A stretch of 32,082 nt of DNA from Mycobacterium asiaticum DSM 44297 (GCF_000613245.1 NZ_HG964936.1:818948-851029), one strand, 5' to 3'. Shown: positions 14,833 to 25,113, counted from the stretch's first letter. Program-made: numbers and translations. Notes: generated from the sequence alone by a model not told the origin.

Positions 14833-17800
14833 CTACCTCAGTCGCAATCCGCGCGGGGTGCGGGCGAACCCGGCATCGGCCAGCGCCGTGACGACGGTGT
14901 CGGGGCCACCGGGCTGCAGCACGGACACGCCGTCGACCCGTTCGACCAGGATCGAGGCGACCCGCCGGGCGGTGACCAGTTCGGCCAGCGCGACGGCCGC
15001 CGCGTGACTGGCGTCGGCGTCGTCGGTGAACGTCAGCATCGAGCGCCCGCCGCGCTCTAAAAACCAGGCCAGCTCGCCGTCCACCAGCACCACCAGTGCC
15101 CCGGCTTTGCGGCCCGGCCGGGCGCCGACATTGGCGCCCTCGGCCTCGGCGGTGGGCCAGGGCAGCGCCGCGCCATACGGGTTGGCCGGGTCGGCGGCGG
15201 CCAGCACCAGCGCGTGGTACTCCGGGCGCTGCGGGTCGACACCGTCGAGGTAGCTGCGCAGCCGGTCGACGGTGGAAGCGACCGCGAACTGTGCGCCGCC
15301 CAGCGACTCGACGAAGTACCCACGCTGGCATCGGCCGGCGTCCTCTAATGCGCTTAGCACCTTGTACAGCGTGGCGAACCCGCCGGGCACTCCCTCGGCG
15401 GCGACTGCGCCTTTGGTCAGCACACCGTGGCGGTTCAGCAGCAACTCGGCCTGGAAGTGCGCGCGCAGGGTCGAGTCCGGCTCGCCCGCCGGCAGCGCCG
15501 ACCACCGGCCCGCGACCGTCGGGTCCGAAGCGCGCGCCTGGGCATGCGCGACGCTGTACCGGCTCAGCCGCGGCGGGCGATGGGTGCGGTGCGCCGGCGC
15601 CGAACGCTTACGGGCGCCGGACCCACCTCCGAGCAGCGCGCGAACCGGCGCGAACGTGTCCCCGGTGACCCAGCCGGCCCAAACCAGCTCCCACAGCGCG
15701 GCTTTGAGCTCGGACTCGGCGTGCCCGCCCTGGGAGAGTTGACGGAAGAAGTACGCGCCACCCCCGGACAGGCTGTCCAGGATCGACCGGTGGGCATCGG
15801 TGAAGTCGATCTCGGCGGGCGGGGCCAGCGTCATGGTGACGGAGTCGGCGTGGTGGAACGCAATCCAGCCGTCGCTGCCCGAGATCGACCCGGCGCCCGA
15901 CCAAGTGACCTCCCCGGTGGCGAGTAACTCGTCGAGCATCGCGGGGGAGTAGTCGCGTACGCGCGGGGCCAGCACGAGGGGTTCCAGCGCCGAGGCCGGT
16001 ATCCGGACGCCGGCGAGCTGATCGATCACCGAGGCCAGGCCGTCCAGGCCGGAAGCGCGGGAGGAATCCCCCAGCTGATGCCAGGCCGGCAGGAACCGGC
16101 CGTAGGCCGCCGTGCTGACGGGTTCGACCTGCGCCCGCAGCGCCGCCAGGGAGCGTCGCCGCAGAATCCGCAGGACGTCGGCGTCGCACCACTGCTCGGC
16201 CCCGGTACCGGGCGAGGTGGCGACGAACTCACCGCGCACCAACCGCCCGTCGCTCGCCAGCCGGCCCAGCACGTCAGCGGTCACCCGCAATCCCAAACCG
16301 AACCTGGCGGCCGCCTCAGCGGTGGTGAACGGCGTGTGCGTGCGGGCATAGCGACCCAGCAGCTCGCCCAGTGGATCGGCCACCGCCTCGGTGAAGGCGA
16401 TCGGCAGCCCGACCGGCACCGCCGCGCCCACGCCGTCGCGCAGCCGGCCGATGTCCTCGACGGCAACCCACCAGCTGCGCCCGGCGAACGACACGGTCAA
16501 GGCCCGGCGGGCGGCGCGCAACCCTTCCAGCCAGCCGCCCACATCTGTCGCAGTCGCGCGGGCACTCACCTCCTCCTCGGTCAACGGGCCCAGCAACCGC
16601 AGCAGATCCGCGACGCCCTCGGCATCGCGGGCCGCCCGGTCTTCCGAGAGGTGCTGCAACTGGCGGCCGGTGCCGGCGATGACGTCTGGGTCGAGCAGTT
16701 CGCGCAGCTCGACGCGGCCGAGCAGCTCCGCCAGCAAGGTGCTGTCCAGGGAGAGGGCCGCAGCGCGGCGCTCGGCCAGCGGGACGTCGCCCTCGTACAT
16801 GAAAGCCCCGACGTAGCCGAACAGCAATGAGGCCGCGAATGGGGACGGCCGGGCGGTCTCGGCTTCGGCGACCCGCACCTTGCGCTGGGCGATCTGCGCC
16901 ATCAGCCGGGTCAGGGTGGGGACGTCGTAGACGTCCTGCAGGCATTCGCGGATCGTTTCCAGCACGATCGGAAAGTCGGGGTACTTGCGCGCCACCTCCA
17001 ACAGCTGGGCGGCGCGCTGCCGCTGATGCCACAGCGGTGACCGCTTGCCGGGATGGCGGCGGGGCAGCAGCAGCGCGCGCGCCGCCGACTCCCGGAACCG
17101 CGACGCGAACAGGGCCGATTCGCCGACTTCCGCCGTGACGATCGGGTCGATCTCGTCGGGGTCGAAGACGAACAGTTCGGCCCCGGGTGGGTTGTCCTCG
17201 CCGGTGGAAAATCCGGTGTCGGGCAGCCGCACCACAATGCCGTCGTCGGATGCGGTCGGCTTCTCGTCGAGGCCGTAGCGTTCGCGCAGCCGCCGGCCGA
17301 CCGCCAGGGCGAGCGGTCCGTGCACCTGCAGGCCATAGGGTGAGTGCAGGATGACCCGCCAGTCGCCCAGCTCGTCGCGGAACCGCTCGACCAACAGCGT
17401 GCTGTCGGTGGGCACCACCCGGGTGGCGTCGCGCTGCTCATCCAGCAGCGTCCACAGGTTGTCCGTCGCATAGTCGTCGAAGCCCCAACTGGCGCAACGC
17501 TTTCCGAATGCATCCCGGTCCATCGACGCCAACTCGCCGGTGAGTGCGCCCAGGGCGGCGCCGAGTTCGGCCGGGCGGCCCACGTCGTCGCCGCGCCAGA
17601 ACGGCAGCCGCGCCGGCTGACCGGGGGCGGGGATCACCAGCACCCGGTCGTGGGTGATCTCGACGATGCGCCAACTCGTGGCGCCCAGCGAGATGACGTC
17701 ACCCGGGCGGGATTCGTAGACCATCTCCTCGTCCAGTTCGCCGACCCGCGAGGGCTTCTCGGAATCGGTGGCCAGGTAGACGGTGAACAGCCCCCGGTCC

Positions 17801-19386
17801 GGGATGGCGCCGCCGGAGGTGACGGCCAGCCGCTGTGCCCCGGGACGGGCGGTCAGCGTGCCATTGTCGCGGTCATAGACCAGGCGGGGCCGCAGCTCGG
17901 CGAATTCCGTCGACGGGTACTTGCCCGACAGCAAATCCAGGGTGGCCTCGAACACGCTGCGCGGCAGCGTCGCGAAGGGCGCGCTGCGGCGTACGGTGTC
18001 GAACCACCGGTCGGCGTCGATCGGCTCGAGGGCGGCCGCGGCCACGGTGTGTTGAGCCAGAATGTCGAGCGGGTTGGCGGGCACCTTCATGGTCTCGATC
18101 TGGCCGGTCAGCATGCGCTGCACGCTGACGGCGCAGCCCAGCAGATCGGTGCGGTGCTTGGGGAACAGCACACCCCGCGACACTTCCCCGACCTGATGGC
18201 CGGCACGGCCGATCCGCTGCAATCCGCTGGCCACCGACGGTGGTGCCTCGACCTGGATCACCAGATCGACCGCGCCCATGTCGATACCGAGCTCGAGGCT
18301 GGACGTGGCGACCACGGCCTTGAGTTGGCCGCTTTTCAGATCTTCTTCGACGATGGCGCGCTGTTCCTTGCTGACCGACCCGTGGTGGGCGCGGGCCAGC
18401 ACAGTGGGCGCACCGAAGCTTTGTCCGCTGGCCATCACGTACGCCGGCGCCCCACCGGCCACCTCGGCGTTGCCCCCGGTCGGGAGTTCGACGCCGGAGC
18501 GTTCGGCGTGAATCTCATTGAGCCGCGCGGTCAACCGCTCGGCCAGCCGCCGCGAGTTGGCGAAGACGATGGTGGAGTTGTGCGACTCGATCAGGTCGAC
18601 GAGCCGCGCCTCGACGTCGGGCCAGATGGAGTTGTTGGCCAGGTTGGCCATGTCCGGCACCGGCACCTGGACGGACAGCTCGACGGTCTTGGCCGACGGT
18701 GGAGCGACGATCGTGGTTGGCGAGTGACCGGACAGGAACCGGGCCAGTTCTTCGGCCGGACGTACCGTGGCCGACAGTCCGATGCGCTGCGCCGGGCGGC
18801 CGTCGCGCAACTCGTCCAGGCGTTCCAGCGACAGCGCCAGATGCGCACCGCGCTTGGTGGCGGCGATGGCGTGGATCTCGTCCACGATCACGGTCTGCAC
18901 GCCGGCCAGGGTCTCGCGAGCGGCGGAGGTCAGCATCAAGAACAGGGACTCAGGAGTGGTGATCAACACGTCCGGCGGCCGGGTGATGAGCTGACGGCGC
19001 TCGGCGGGTGGGGTGTCGCCGGACCGGACGCCCACGCTGATGGCGGGCGGGGCCAGACCGCGGGCCTCGGCGAGCCGGGTCAGCCCCGTCAGCGGTGTGC
19101 GCAGGTTCCGCTCAACGTCCACCGCGAGCGCCTTGAGCGGGGAGACGTAGAGCACCCGGGTGCCGGCTGGCCGCTCAGCTGCGCTGGCCAGGCTGTCCAG
19201 CGCCCACAAGAACGCCGCCAGCGTCTTACCCGAACCGGTAGGCGCGATGACCAGCGTGTTGTCGCCGTTTGCGATGGCCGTCCACGCGGCGTCCTGTGCG
19301 GCCGTCGGCGACGCGAAGGTGCTGGTGAACCAGTCGCGGGTGACGGCGCTGAATCGGGACAGGGCTCCAGGCGGGGAAGTGCTCAC
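14833..19386 (-). CDS. lhr: Large ATP-dependent DNA helicase Lhr
   Basis: A 1517-residue superfamily 2 helicase, full length for mycobacterial Lhr. Walker A APTGSGKT has Lys54, the DEIH box is at about 169-172, motif III LSATV is near 205, and [13 protein letters not shown] and [16 protein letters not shown] (motif VI) lie in the second RecA-like domain. These are followed by the winged helix and beta-barrel of the Lhr core and a long C-terminal domain of winged-helix repeats. The family translocates 3' to 5' on single-stranded DNA, unwinds RNA:DNA hybrids, and is linked to the DNA-damage response. The start is GTG at 19386, 40 bases after the TetR gene stop. A short hairpin and a 20-base dyad lie in or at the edge of that gap. 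Confidence 0.96.
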   Translation of the reverse strand: MSTSPPGALSRFSAVTRDWFTSTFASPTAAQDAAWTAIANGDNTLVIAPTGSGKTLAAFLWALDSLASAAERPAGTRVLYVSPLKALAVDVERNLRTPLTGLTRLAEARGLAPPAISVGVRSGDTPPAERRQLITRPPDVLITTPESLFLMLTSAARETLAGVQTVIVDEIHAIAATKRGAHLALSLERLDELRDGRPAQRIGLSATVRPAEELARFLSGHSPTTIVAPPSAKTVELSVQVPVPDMANLANNSIWPDVEARLVDLIESHNSTIVFANSRRLAERLTARLNEIHAERSGVELPTGGNAEVAGGAPAYVMASGQSFGAPTVLARAHHGSVSKEQRAIVEEDLKSGQLKAVVATSSLELGIDMGAVDLVIQVEAPPSVASGLQRIGRAGHQVGEVSRGVLFPKHRTDLLGCAVSVQRMLTGQIETMKVPANPLDILAQHTVAAAALEPIDADRWFDTVRRSAPFATLPRSVFEATLDLLSGKYPSTEFAELRPRLVYDRDNGTLTARPGAQRLAVTSGGAIPDRGLFTVYLATDSEKPSRVGELDEEMVYESRPGDVISLGATSWRIVEITHDRVLVIPAPGQPARLPFWRGDDVGRPAELGAALGALTGELASMDRDAFGKRCASWGFDDYATDNLWTLLDEQRDATRVVPTDSTLLVERFRDELGDWRVILHSPYGLQVHGPLALAVGRRLRERYGLDEKPTASDDGIVVRLPDTGFSTGEDNPPGAELFVFDPDEIDPIVTAEVGESALFASRFRESAARALLLPRRHPGKRSPLWHQRQRAAQLLEVARKYPDFPIVLETIRECLQDVYDVPTLTRLMAQIAQRKVRVAEAETARPSPFAASLLFGYVGAFMYEGDVPLAERRAAALSLDSTLLAELLGRVELRELLDPDVIAGTGRQLQHLSEDRAARDAEGVADLLRLLGPLTEEEVSARATATDVGGWLEGLRAARRALTVSFAGRSWWVAVEDIGRLRDGVGAAVPVGLPIAFTEAVADPLGELLGRYARTHTPFTTAEAAARFGLGLRVTADVLGRLASDGRLVRGEFVATSPGTGAEQWCDADVLRILRRRSLAALRAQVEPVSTAAYGRFLPAWHQLGDSSRASGLDGLASVIDQLAGVRIPASALEPLVLAPRVRDYSPAMLDELLATGEVTWSGAGSISGSDGWIAFHHADSVTMTLAPPAEIDFTDAHRSILDSLSGGGAYFFRQLSQGGHAESELKAALWELVWAGWVTGDTFAPVRALLGGGSGARKRSAPAHRTHRPPRLSRYSVAHAQARASDPTVAGRWSALPAGEPDSTLRAHFQAELLLNRHGVLTKGAVAAEGVPGGFATLYKVLSALEDAGRCQRGYFVESLGGAQFAVASTVDRLRSYLDGVDPQRPEYHALVLAAADPANPYGAALPWPTAEAEGANVGARPGRKAGALVVLVDGELAWFLERGGRSMLTFTDDADASHAAAVALAELVTARRVASILVERVDGVSVLQPGGPDTVVTALADAGFARTPRGLRLR

Positions 19387-19409
19387 CTAGCCATCGTGCC
19401 AAGAGGCAC

Positions 19410-19429
19410 TGACAAAAACGTTTCCGTCA
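19410..19429. promoter_or_regulatory. 20-base dyad between the TetR gene and lhr
   Basis: The sequence has the symmetrical form TGACnnAAACGTTTnnGTCA, with 8 of 10 base pairs matching. It overlaps the stop codon of the TetR gene and lies 24 bases before the lhr start. Its size and symmetry fit a TetR-family operator. A small hairpin, GTGCC-AAGA-GGCAC, follows at 19396-19409. Confidence 0.4.
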
Positions 19430-20104
19430 AACCTGCGGCTTGAAACGGGCGGTCGCCATCGCCTCGGCCAGCTGCGGCGGGATCTCCGGCACCCGGGCTA
19501 TCGCGTCGAGCAGCGTGTGCGCGCACGCGTCGGCGAGCCGGTCGGCTTCCAGGCTTTGGTCCATGATCCGCTGGCGGCAGATCTCGAAGGTGAAAGCCAG
19601 CCAGCCGTGCAGGATCACGCGTAGGTCGCGCTCCACTTCCGGTTCCAGGGCGGCCTGCCCGGGGATGCCGCCGACGACCTCGCCGATGCGCGTCATCACG
19701 TGTTCCATCTGGCGGTTCTTGGCTTCGTCATCGATGCCCAGCAGGACCGGGTCGGACCGGCCGAGCCCGACGTAGGCCGCCCACGCCGCCTCCGGGTTCT
19801 GTTCGTGGTAGGCCATGTAGGCCAGCACGCCGGTCCGGATTTCCTCGAACATCGTCATGCCCGGGGCCGGCTGGGTATTGGTCGCGGCGTACAGCCGGTC
19901 CGCCTCGTCCTTGACGACAGCGGCGAAGAACGCACGCTTGTCCGGGAAATAGTGATACATCAGGGCACGCGACACCCCGGCGCGCTCGGCGATCTCGTCG
20001 ATCCGCACTTCGTCGTAGGGTCGTTTGCCGAAGACTTCCGCCCCCAGCGCGAGGAGTTCAGCGCGTCGATCCTCGGGGGATAACCGCCTCCTGGCTGTCG
20101 CCAT
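19427..20104 (-). CDS. TetR/AcrR-family transcriptional regulator (Rv3295 type)
   Basis: A 225-residue one-component repressor. The N-terminal TetR DNA-binding domain is clear: RRAELLALGAEVFGKRPYDEVRIDEIAERAGVS..LMYHYFPDK, with the recognition helix at about residues 44-57. The ligand-binding domain (about 75-215) is alpha-helical and gives no hint of the ligand. The ATG at 20104 is preceded by TACTAT 8 bases upstream, suggesting a near-leaderless message. It heads the minus-strand run with lhr and nei and probably controls itself and perhaps that DNA-repair operon through the dyads at 20116-20144 and 19410-19429 (inference). Confidence 0.92.
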   Translation of the reverse strand: MATARRRLSPEDRRAELLALGAEVFGKRPYDEVRIDEIAERAGVSRALMYHYFPDKRAFFAAVVKDEADRLYAATNTQPAPGMTMFEEIRTGVLAYMAYHEQNPEAAWAAYVGLGRSDPVLLGIDDEAKNRQMEHVMTRIGEVVGGIPGQAALEPEVERDLRVILHGWLAFTFEICRQRIMDQSLEADRLADACAHTLLDAIARVPEIPPQLAEAMATARFKPQV

Positions 20105-20112
20105 AAGCAGAG

Positions 20113-20118
20113 ATAGTA
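20113..20118 (-). promoter_or_regulatory. Candidate -10 element of the TetR gene
   Basis: TACTAT on the minus strand ends 8 bases before the ATG at 20104. The dyad at 20116-20144 overlaps it, so a bound repressor would block transcription. Confidence 0.45.
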
Positions 20119-20144
20119 CCTACGGCGAATAAGCGCTTCGGTAC
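20116..20144. promoter_or_regulatory. Candidate TetR autoregulatory operator
   Basis: A nested dyad: outer arms GTACC and GGTAC, inner arms CGAA (20126-20129) and TTCG (20137-20140) around TAAGCGC. It overlaps the -10 of the TetR gene. It may contact the divergent gene's upstream region but lies well before its SigF-type promoter. Confidence 0.35.
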
Positions 20145-20207
20145 AACGGAGCAATCTCCCCGGCGCCGGTGCCTGCGCCGTCCGCGGTTGTGAGCTGTGC
20201 CGCATGC

Positions 20208-20233
20208 GTTTGTCGTGCCTGATCAGCGGGTAT
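20208..20233 (+). promoter_or_regulatory. SigF-type promoter upstream of the Rv3289c-like/usfY/rsbW/sigF cluster
   Basis: GTTT (20208-20211), 16 bases, then GGGTAT (20228-20233), which matches the mycobacterial SigF consensus GTTT-N15-17-GGGTAT. Transcription would start at about 20240, 38 bases before the first ATG. It would place the whole plus-strand cluster under positive autoregulation by SigF. Confidence 0.7.
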
Positions 20234-20277
20234 TGCAACCTTCAGTTGTTGGGCGCAGGAATTATTGAGGTGCTCCG

Positions 20278-20661
20278 ATGCAGAAGGCGCATGAAGGATT
20301 GCGTGGCGATCGCCTGGGGCAGGCGGACAGCGAGGTGCATGCCGCGGTCCGGTTCGCCGTGCTCGCCGCCGCTGCTGGGGTGGGGTTTCTGGTCCTGGCC
20401 GCGCTATGGGTGAGCACTTGCCCCGGGGTGAGTGTCGACACGGTTGCGTGTGGCGTGCCAGAGCGTGCCACCCTGGCTGTGGTCGGGCCGTTGATTCTGC
20501 TGGCCGCCGGAATCTGGGCATTTCTGCGGACCTACCGGGTATGGCGCGAGCACGGCGTCTGGTGGGCCTGGCATGGAGCCGGTTGGTTCCTGCTGACCCT
20601 GATGGCGTTGACGCTTTCACTCGGTGTCGCGCCGGTTTCCGGACCGGTACTCGCCCTCTAA
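20278..20661 (+). CDS. Membrane protein of the SigF locus (Rv3289c type)
   Basis: A 127-residue protein with three predicted membrane segments: AVRFAVLAAAAGVGFLVLAALWV (about 24-46), LAVVGPLILLAAGIWAFL (about 66-83) and WHGAGWFLLTLMALTLSLGV (about 98-117). A short extracytoplasmic loop holds two cysteines (STCPG and TVACG), a possible disulfide. It resembles the M. tuberculosis membrane protein encoded beside usfY. No biochemical role is known. GAGG lies 8 bases before the ATG. It is the first gene after the SigF-type promoter and likely part of the SigF regulon. Confidence 0.82.
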   Translation: MQKAHEGLRGDRLGQADSEVHAAVRFAVLAAAAGVGFLVLAALWVSTCPGVSVDTVACGVPERATLAVVGPLILLAAGIWAFLRTYRVWREHGVWWAWHGAGWFLLTLMALTLSLGVAPVSGPVLAL

Positions 20662-20759
20662 ACAAATGTGATCTGGCTCTCCCTAAGAGGTGCCTGGAGT
20701 TCTACCGTTGGTGGTAATGCCTGGTAATGGCAGACGCGCAGCGAACTACAGGAGGAGCC

Positions 20760-21071
20760 ATGGGGGACACCTTTCGTGACCCCGTCGACCATTTGCGGAC
20801 GACGCGGCCACTTGCCGGCGAATCGCTTATCGACGTCCTGCACTGGCCCGGTTACCTCTTGGTCGTGGCCGGGGTGATCGGGGGCGTGGCGTCCCTGGCC
20901 GCCTTCGGCAGCGGCCACTACTCCGAGGGGATGACGGCCGGCATGATCGCCGTCGTCCTCACCGTCTGCGGTCTGGTATGGCTCGCCATCGAACACCGGC
21001 GGATTCGCCGGATCGCCGACCGCTGGTACGCCGAGCACCCCGAAGTGCGGCGGCAACGACTCGCCAGCTGA
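20760..21071 (+). CDS. usfY: UsfY, small membrane protein upstream of rsbW
   Basis: A 103-residue protein with two membrane segments: PGYLLVVAGVIGGVASLAAFG (about 35-55) and MTAGMIAVVLTVCGLVWLAI (about 61-80). A basic tail (EHRRIRRIADRWYAEHPEVRRQR) is probably cytosolic. It matches the usfY position and sequence type in the M. tuberculosis sigF locus. Its function is unknown. The ATG at 20760 follows an AGGAGGAG site immediately upstream; an in-frame ATG at 20727 is possible but has a poor ribosome site. The upstream gap carries TGGTAATG twice in tandem with a 10-base period (20712-20729). Confidence 0.85.
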   Translation: MGDTFRDPVDHLRTTRPLAGESLIDVLHWPGYLLVVAGVIGGVASLAAFGSGHYSEGMTAGMIAVVLTVCGLVWLAIEHRRIRRIADRWYAEHPEVRRQRLAS

Positions 21072-21130
21072 GGGAGCCGCCAACGCGCTGCGGCAGCTGC
21101 GCGCCCCCGTCGGAAATGTGAGCAATTCTG

Positions 21131-21157
21131 GGTTTTACGCTCTCCGGCGATGGGAAT
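21131..21157 (+). promoter_or_regulatory. Second, weaker SigF-like promoter upstream of rsbW
   Basis: GGTTTT (21131-21136), 15 bases, then GGGAAT (21152-21157), one base from the SigF -10 GGGTAT. Position fits the known autoregulated promoter ahead of usfX/rsbW in M. tuberculosis. It would give a leader of about 320 bases before rsbW. Confidence 0.45.
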
Positions 21158-21202
21158 CAGGTGTACACCATGATGAGTACCGGCAGTCTTCCGTCAGCGT
21201 GG

Positions 21203-21337
21203 TTACCCCATCATGGGGGACGAAAGCACGACAGCAACCACATAGACACTTACTGCAACCACGAGGATCACGACCGAAATCACCCCGGCGCTCACGGCGA
21301 GCGGCGCGATGCGGCCCGCCCGGGCTGTGTCGGTTAC
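21203..21337 (-). other. Possible small membrane-peptide ORF antisense to the rsbW leader
   Basis: The minus-strand frame from about 21337 to a TAA at 21205-21203 encodes a short polar head followed by one hydrophobic helix (segments VISVVILVVAVSVYVVAVVL) and ends SSPMMG. A purine-rich AGGCGGAC precedes codon GTA at 21337, but GTA is not a normal start; the first GTG lies 14 codons in and would leave a 30-residue peptide. It may be a real small protein with a mutated start, or chance. Confidence 0.3.
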
Positions 21338-21483
21338 GTCCGCCTGGCCGACAGCTGGTTGAATACCCGGTGGCGATCATGACCAACCGGCTCGACCCCG
21401 TGGTCCAGAGCGGAGCACAAGCCGGCTCCGCGGACCGGACCCAGGCCAGGGGTGGCGTCGGTCGAATATTGCCGGGAGGCCAC

Positions 21484-21921
21484 ATGACCGATGCGGATCA
21501 GCGCACTGACGGGCGCCAACGCGGATACCGCGCCGTCGAATTGACTGTCGCTGCACGCCTGGAAAACCTGGCGATGCTGCGCACCCTGGTCGGTGCCATC
21601 GGCACCTTCGAAGACCTGGACTTCGACGCCGTTGCGGATCTGCGGCTGGCGGTCGACGAGGTGTGCACTCGCCTGATCCGCTCCGCCACCCCCGGCGCCA
21701 AACTGACCCTGGTGGTCGACCCGCGAGAGGACGAACTCGTGGTCGAAGCCTCCGCCGCCTGCGACACACACGATGTCGTGGCGCCGGGCAGCTTCAGTTG
21801 GCATGTCCTGACCTCCCTGGCCGATGACGTCCAGACCTTCCACGACGGCCGCCAGCCTGATGCAACGGGAAGTGTCTTCGGCATCTCGTTGACAGCGCGA
21901 CGGGCGGCCCCCAGTAAGTGA
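21484..21921 (+). CDS. rsbW: Anti-sigma-F factor RsbW (UsfX)
   Basis: A 145-residue anti-sigma factor of the GHKL ATPase/kinase fold that binds SigF and keeps it from RNA polymerase; it is released by STAS-type anti-anti-sigma factors. Visible parts are the N-terminal strand AVELTVAARLENLAMLRTLVGA, the N-box region DLRLAVDEVCTRLI (about 56-69), where the usual Asn is not seen, and the ATP-lid region VVAPGSFSWHVLTSLADDV. A degenerate N-box is a feature I also recall for the M. tuberculosis protein. The ATG at 21484 follows GGGAGG at 21474-21479. The stop is 7 bases before the sigF start, the usual anti-sigma/sigma gene pair. Confidence 0.93.
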   Translation: MTDADQRTDGRQRGYRAVELTVAARLENLAMLRTLVGAIGTFEDLDFDAVADLRLAVDEVCTRLIRSATPGAKLTLVVDPREDELVVEASAACDTHDVVAPGSFSWHVLTSLADDVQTFHDGRQPDATGSVFGISLTARRAAPSK

Positions 21922-21928
21922 CGGCCAG

Positions 21929-22717
21929 TTGACTGAGCAAACTGCCGGCGGTTCCAACACGCGACCTAATGAATACGCCGATGTCCCGGAGATGTTCCGT
22001 GAGCTGACAGCTTTCGCTGCCGGCTCGCCGGAATTTCAGCGGCACCAAGACAAGATCGTCGAACGGTGCCTGCCGCTCGCGGATCACATCGCGCGCCGAT
22101 TCGAGGGTCGCGGCGAACCGCGCGACGACCTCATTCAGGTCGCGCGGGTGGGATTGGTTAATGCCGTCGTCCGCTTCGACGTCGAGACCGGTTCGGACTT
22201 CGTCTCTTTCGCGGTGCCCACCATCATGGGTGAGGTTCGGCGCCACTTCCGCGACAACAGCTGGTCGGTCAAGGTTCCCCGGCGGCTCAAGGAGCTGCAC
22301 CTGCGGCTGGGCACCGCGACAGCGGAGTTGTCGCAGCGGTTGGGCCGGGCGCCCACGGCGACCGAACTCGCCGCGGAGCTGGGCATGGACCGGGCCGAAG
22401 TGGTCGAGGGTCTGGTCGCGGGTAGTTCCTACAACACCCTGTCCATCGACAGCGGCGGTGGCAACGAAGACGACGACGCCCGCGCCATTGCCGACACCCT
22501 TGGTGACGTTGACGCGGGACTGGACCGTATCGAGAACCGCGAGGCGCTACGTCCGTTGCTCGAGGCGCTCCCGGAACGGGAGCGAATGGTGTTGGTACTC
22601 AGGTTCTTCGAGTCGATGACCCAGACGCAGATCGCCGAGCGGGTGGGCATCTCGCAGATGCACGTTTCCCGGCTGCTGGCGAAGTCGCTAGCCCGACTTC
22701 GGGACCAGCTGGAGTGA
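21929..22717 (+). CDS. sigF: Stress and stationary-phase sigma factor SigF
   Basis: A 262-residue group 3 sigma-70 factor of the SigF/SigB type that directs RNA polymerase to GTTT/GGGTAT promoters. Region 2 spans about 45-115 (RCLPLADHIARRFEGRGEPRDDLIQVARVGLVNAVVRFD, then FVSFAVPTIMGEVRRHFRD), region 3 about 120-190, and region 4 about 200-260 with the helix-turn-helix MTQTQIAERVGISQMHVSRLLAKSL. It is near identical in length to M. tuberculosis SigF. The start is TTG at 21929 without a strong Shine-Dalgarno, so translation probably depends on rsbW. Its last 30 bases overlap the convergent STAS gene. Confidence 0.95.
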   Translation: MTEQTAGGSNTRPNEYADVPEMFRELTAFAAGSPEFQRHQDKIVERCLPLADHIARRFEGRGEPRDDLIQVARVGLVNAVVRFDVETGSDFVSFAVPTIMGEVRRHFRDNSWSVKVPRRLKELHLRLGTATAELSQRLGRAPTATELAAELGMDRAEVVEGLVAGSSYNTLSIDSGGGNEDDDARAIADTLGDVDAGLDRIENREALRPLLEALPERERMVLVLRFFESMTQTQIAERVGISQMHVSRLLAKSLARLRDQLE

Positions 22718-23083
22718 CGCTGCTTCGTCGGGATCGGGCGCTGTTGCCGATTCCGCGACCGGCAGCACGCCGTCCGGGTCGCAGAGGCGCAGCAGTCGCG
22801 CGACGGCGCGGCTGGGCCGCATCGCCCAGCGCACGTCGGCTGCCGAGCAGGCCACATTGATCCGGTGCAATGCCGAAAATCCTGCGGTGCCAATGAAGGT
22901 CACGCCGGTCAGGTCTAGGGTCAGCCAGCGCTGATCCTTGACGCAGCGGGCGACGTACTCAGCGAATTGGTCGGCGTTGGCGGCGTCAAGCTCGCCTTCG
23001 GCGGCCACGACACCGTTTGCAGCTGCCCAGCGGGCTTTGAATTCCGGGGGTGGGGCTTTGGCCCATGGCTGTGTCACAGACAT
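22688..23083 (-). CDS. STAS-domain anti-anti-sigma factor candidate
   Basis: A 131-residue single STAS-domain protein: GVVAAEGELDAANADQFAEYV (about 24-44), then LTLDLTGVTFIGTAGFSALHRI (about 54-75). In this family the phosphorylated Ser/Thr sits just after the Asp/Gly turn; here Thr66 or Ser70 in GTAGFS is the candidate. Such proteins bind RsbW-type kinases and free the sigma factor. It lies tail to tail with sigF and overlaps its end by 30 bases. In the M. tuberculosis order accA3 follows sigF directly, so this is an extra gene at the locus. The start is not certain: ATG 23083 has a modest GGGA site; ATG 23095 and GTG 23125 are alternatives. Confidence 0.85.
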   Translation of the reverse strand: MSVTQPWAKAPPPEFKARWAAANGVVAAEGELDAANADQFAEYVARCVKDQRWLTLDLTGVTFIGTAGFSALHRINVACSAADVRWAMRPSRAVARLLRLCDPDGVLPVAESATAPDPDEAASLQLVPKSG

Positions 23084-23231
23084 TGTGAATCCCATCAGTC
23101 GACGATCATTCGAGCTGCGGATCACATCGAGTGTGCGAAAAGCCGTGTTTGAATGGCGATCCGGAAAGACCTGCGGAGGGAATTCACCCGCGACCCTGAC
23201 GCACGTACAGGACGTAATTTCCAGGTGGCTG

Positions 23232-23291
23232 TGAACTCAACCTGTCACGAACCCTACCCTCGGCGGGCAAGGGGCGCCAGGTTTGAGTTCA
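23232..23291 (-). terminator. Long inverted repeat just after accA3
   Basis: TGAACTCAACCTG (23232-23244) pairs with CAGGTTTGAGTTCA (23278-23291), with one bulged base and a 33-base GC-rich loop. The right arm begins 3 bases after the accA3 stop. A terminator-like hairpin without a U-tract is the simplest reading. The loop or arms could also regulate the STAS gene, which is transcribed away from here. Confidence 0.45.
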
Positions 23292-23294
23292 GGG

Positions 23295-25103
<1,809 letters not shown>

Positions 25104-25113
25104 TCATCGTCTT

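Larger units (their letters stand above)
21072..21483. other. 412-base stretch between usfY and rsbW
   Basis: No convincing plus-strand gene. It holds a second SigF-like promoter (21131-21157), a perfect 13-base palindrome CCCCATCATGGGG (21206-21218), and, on the minus strand, a 45-codon frame encoding a hydrophobic segment (21203-21337) that lacks a normal start codon at its head. Its GC content is lower than in the neighbouring genes. The end of the stretch carries the rsbW ribosome site GGGAGG. Confidence 0.6.

Noticed and set aside
17344..19443. A 699-codon plus-strand open frame opposite lhr
   Set aside because: Mirror frame of a conserved helicase; composition is that of antisense GC-rich DNA and no motif is visible.
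21084..21103. CGCGC/GCGCG stem after usfY as a terminator
   Set aside because: Only five pairs, no U-tract, and many such stems arise by chance in GC-rich DNA.
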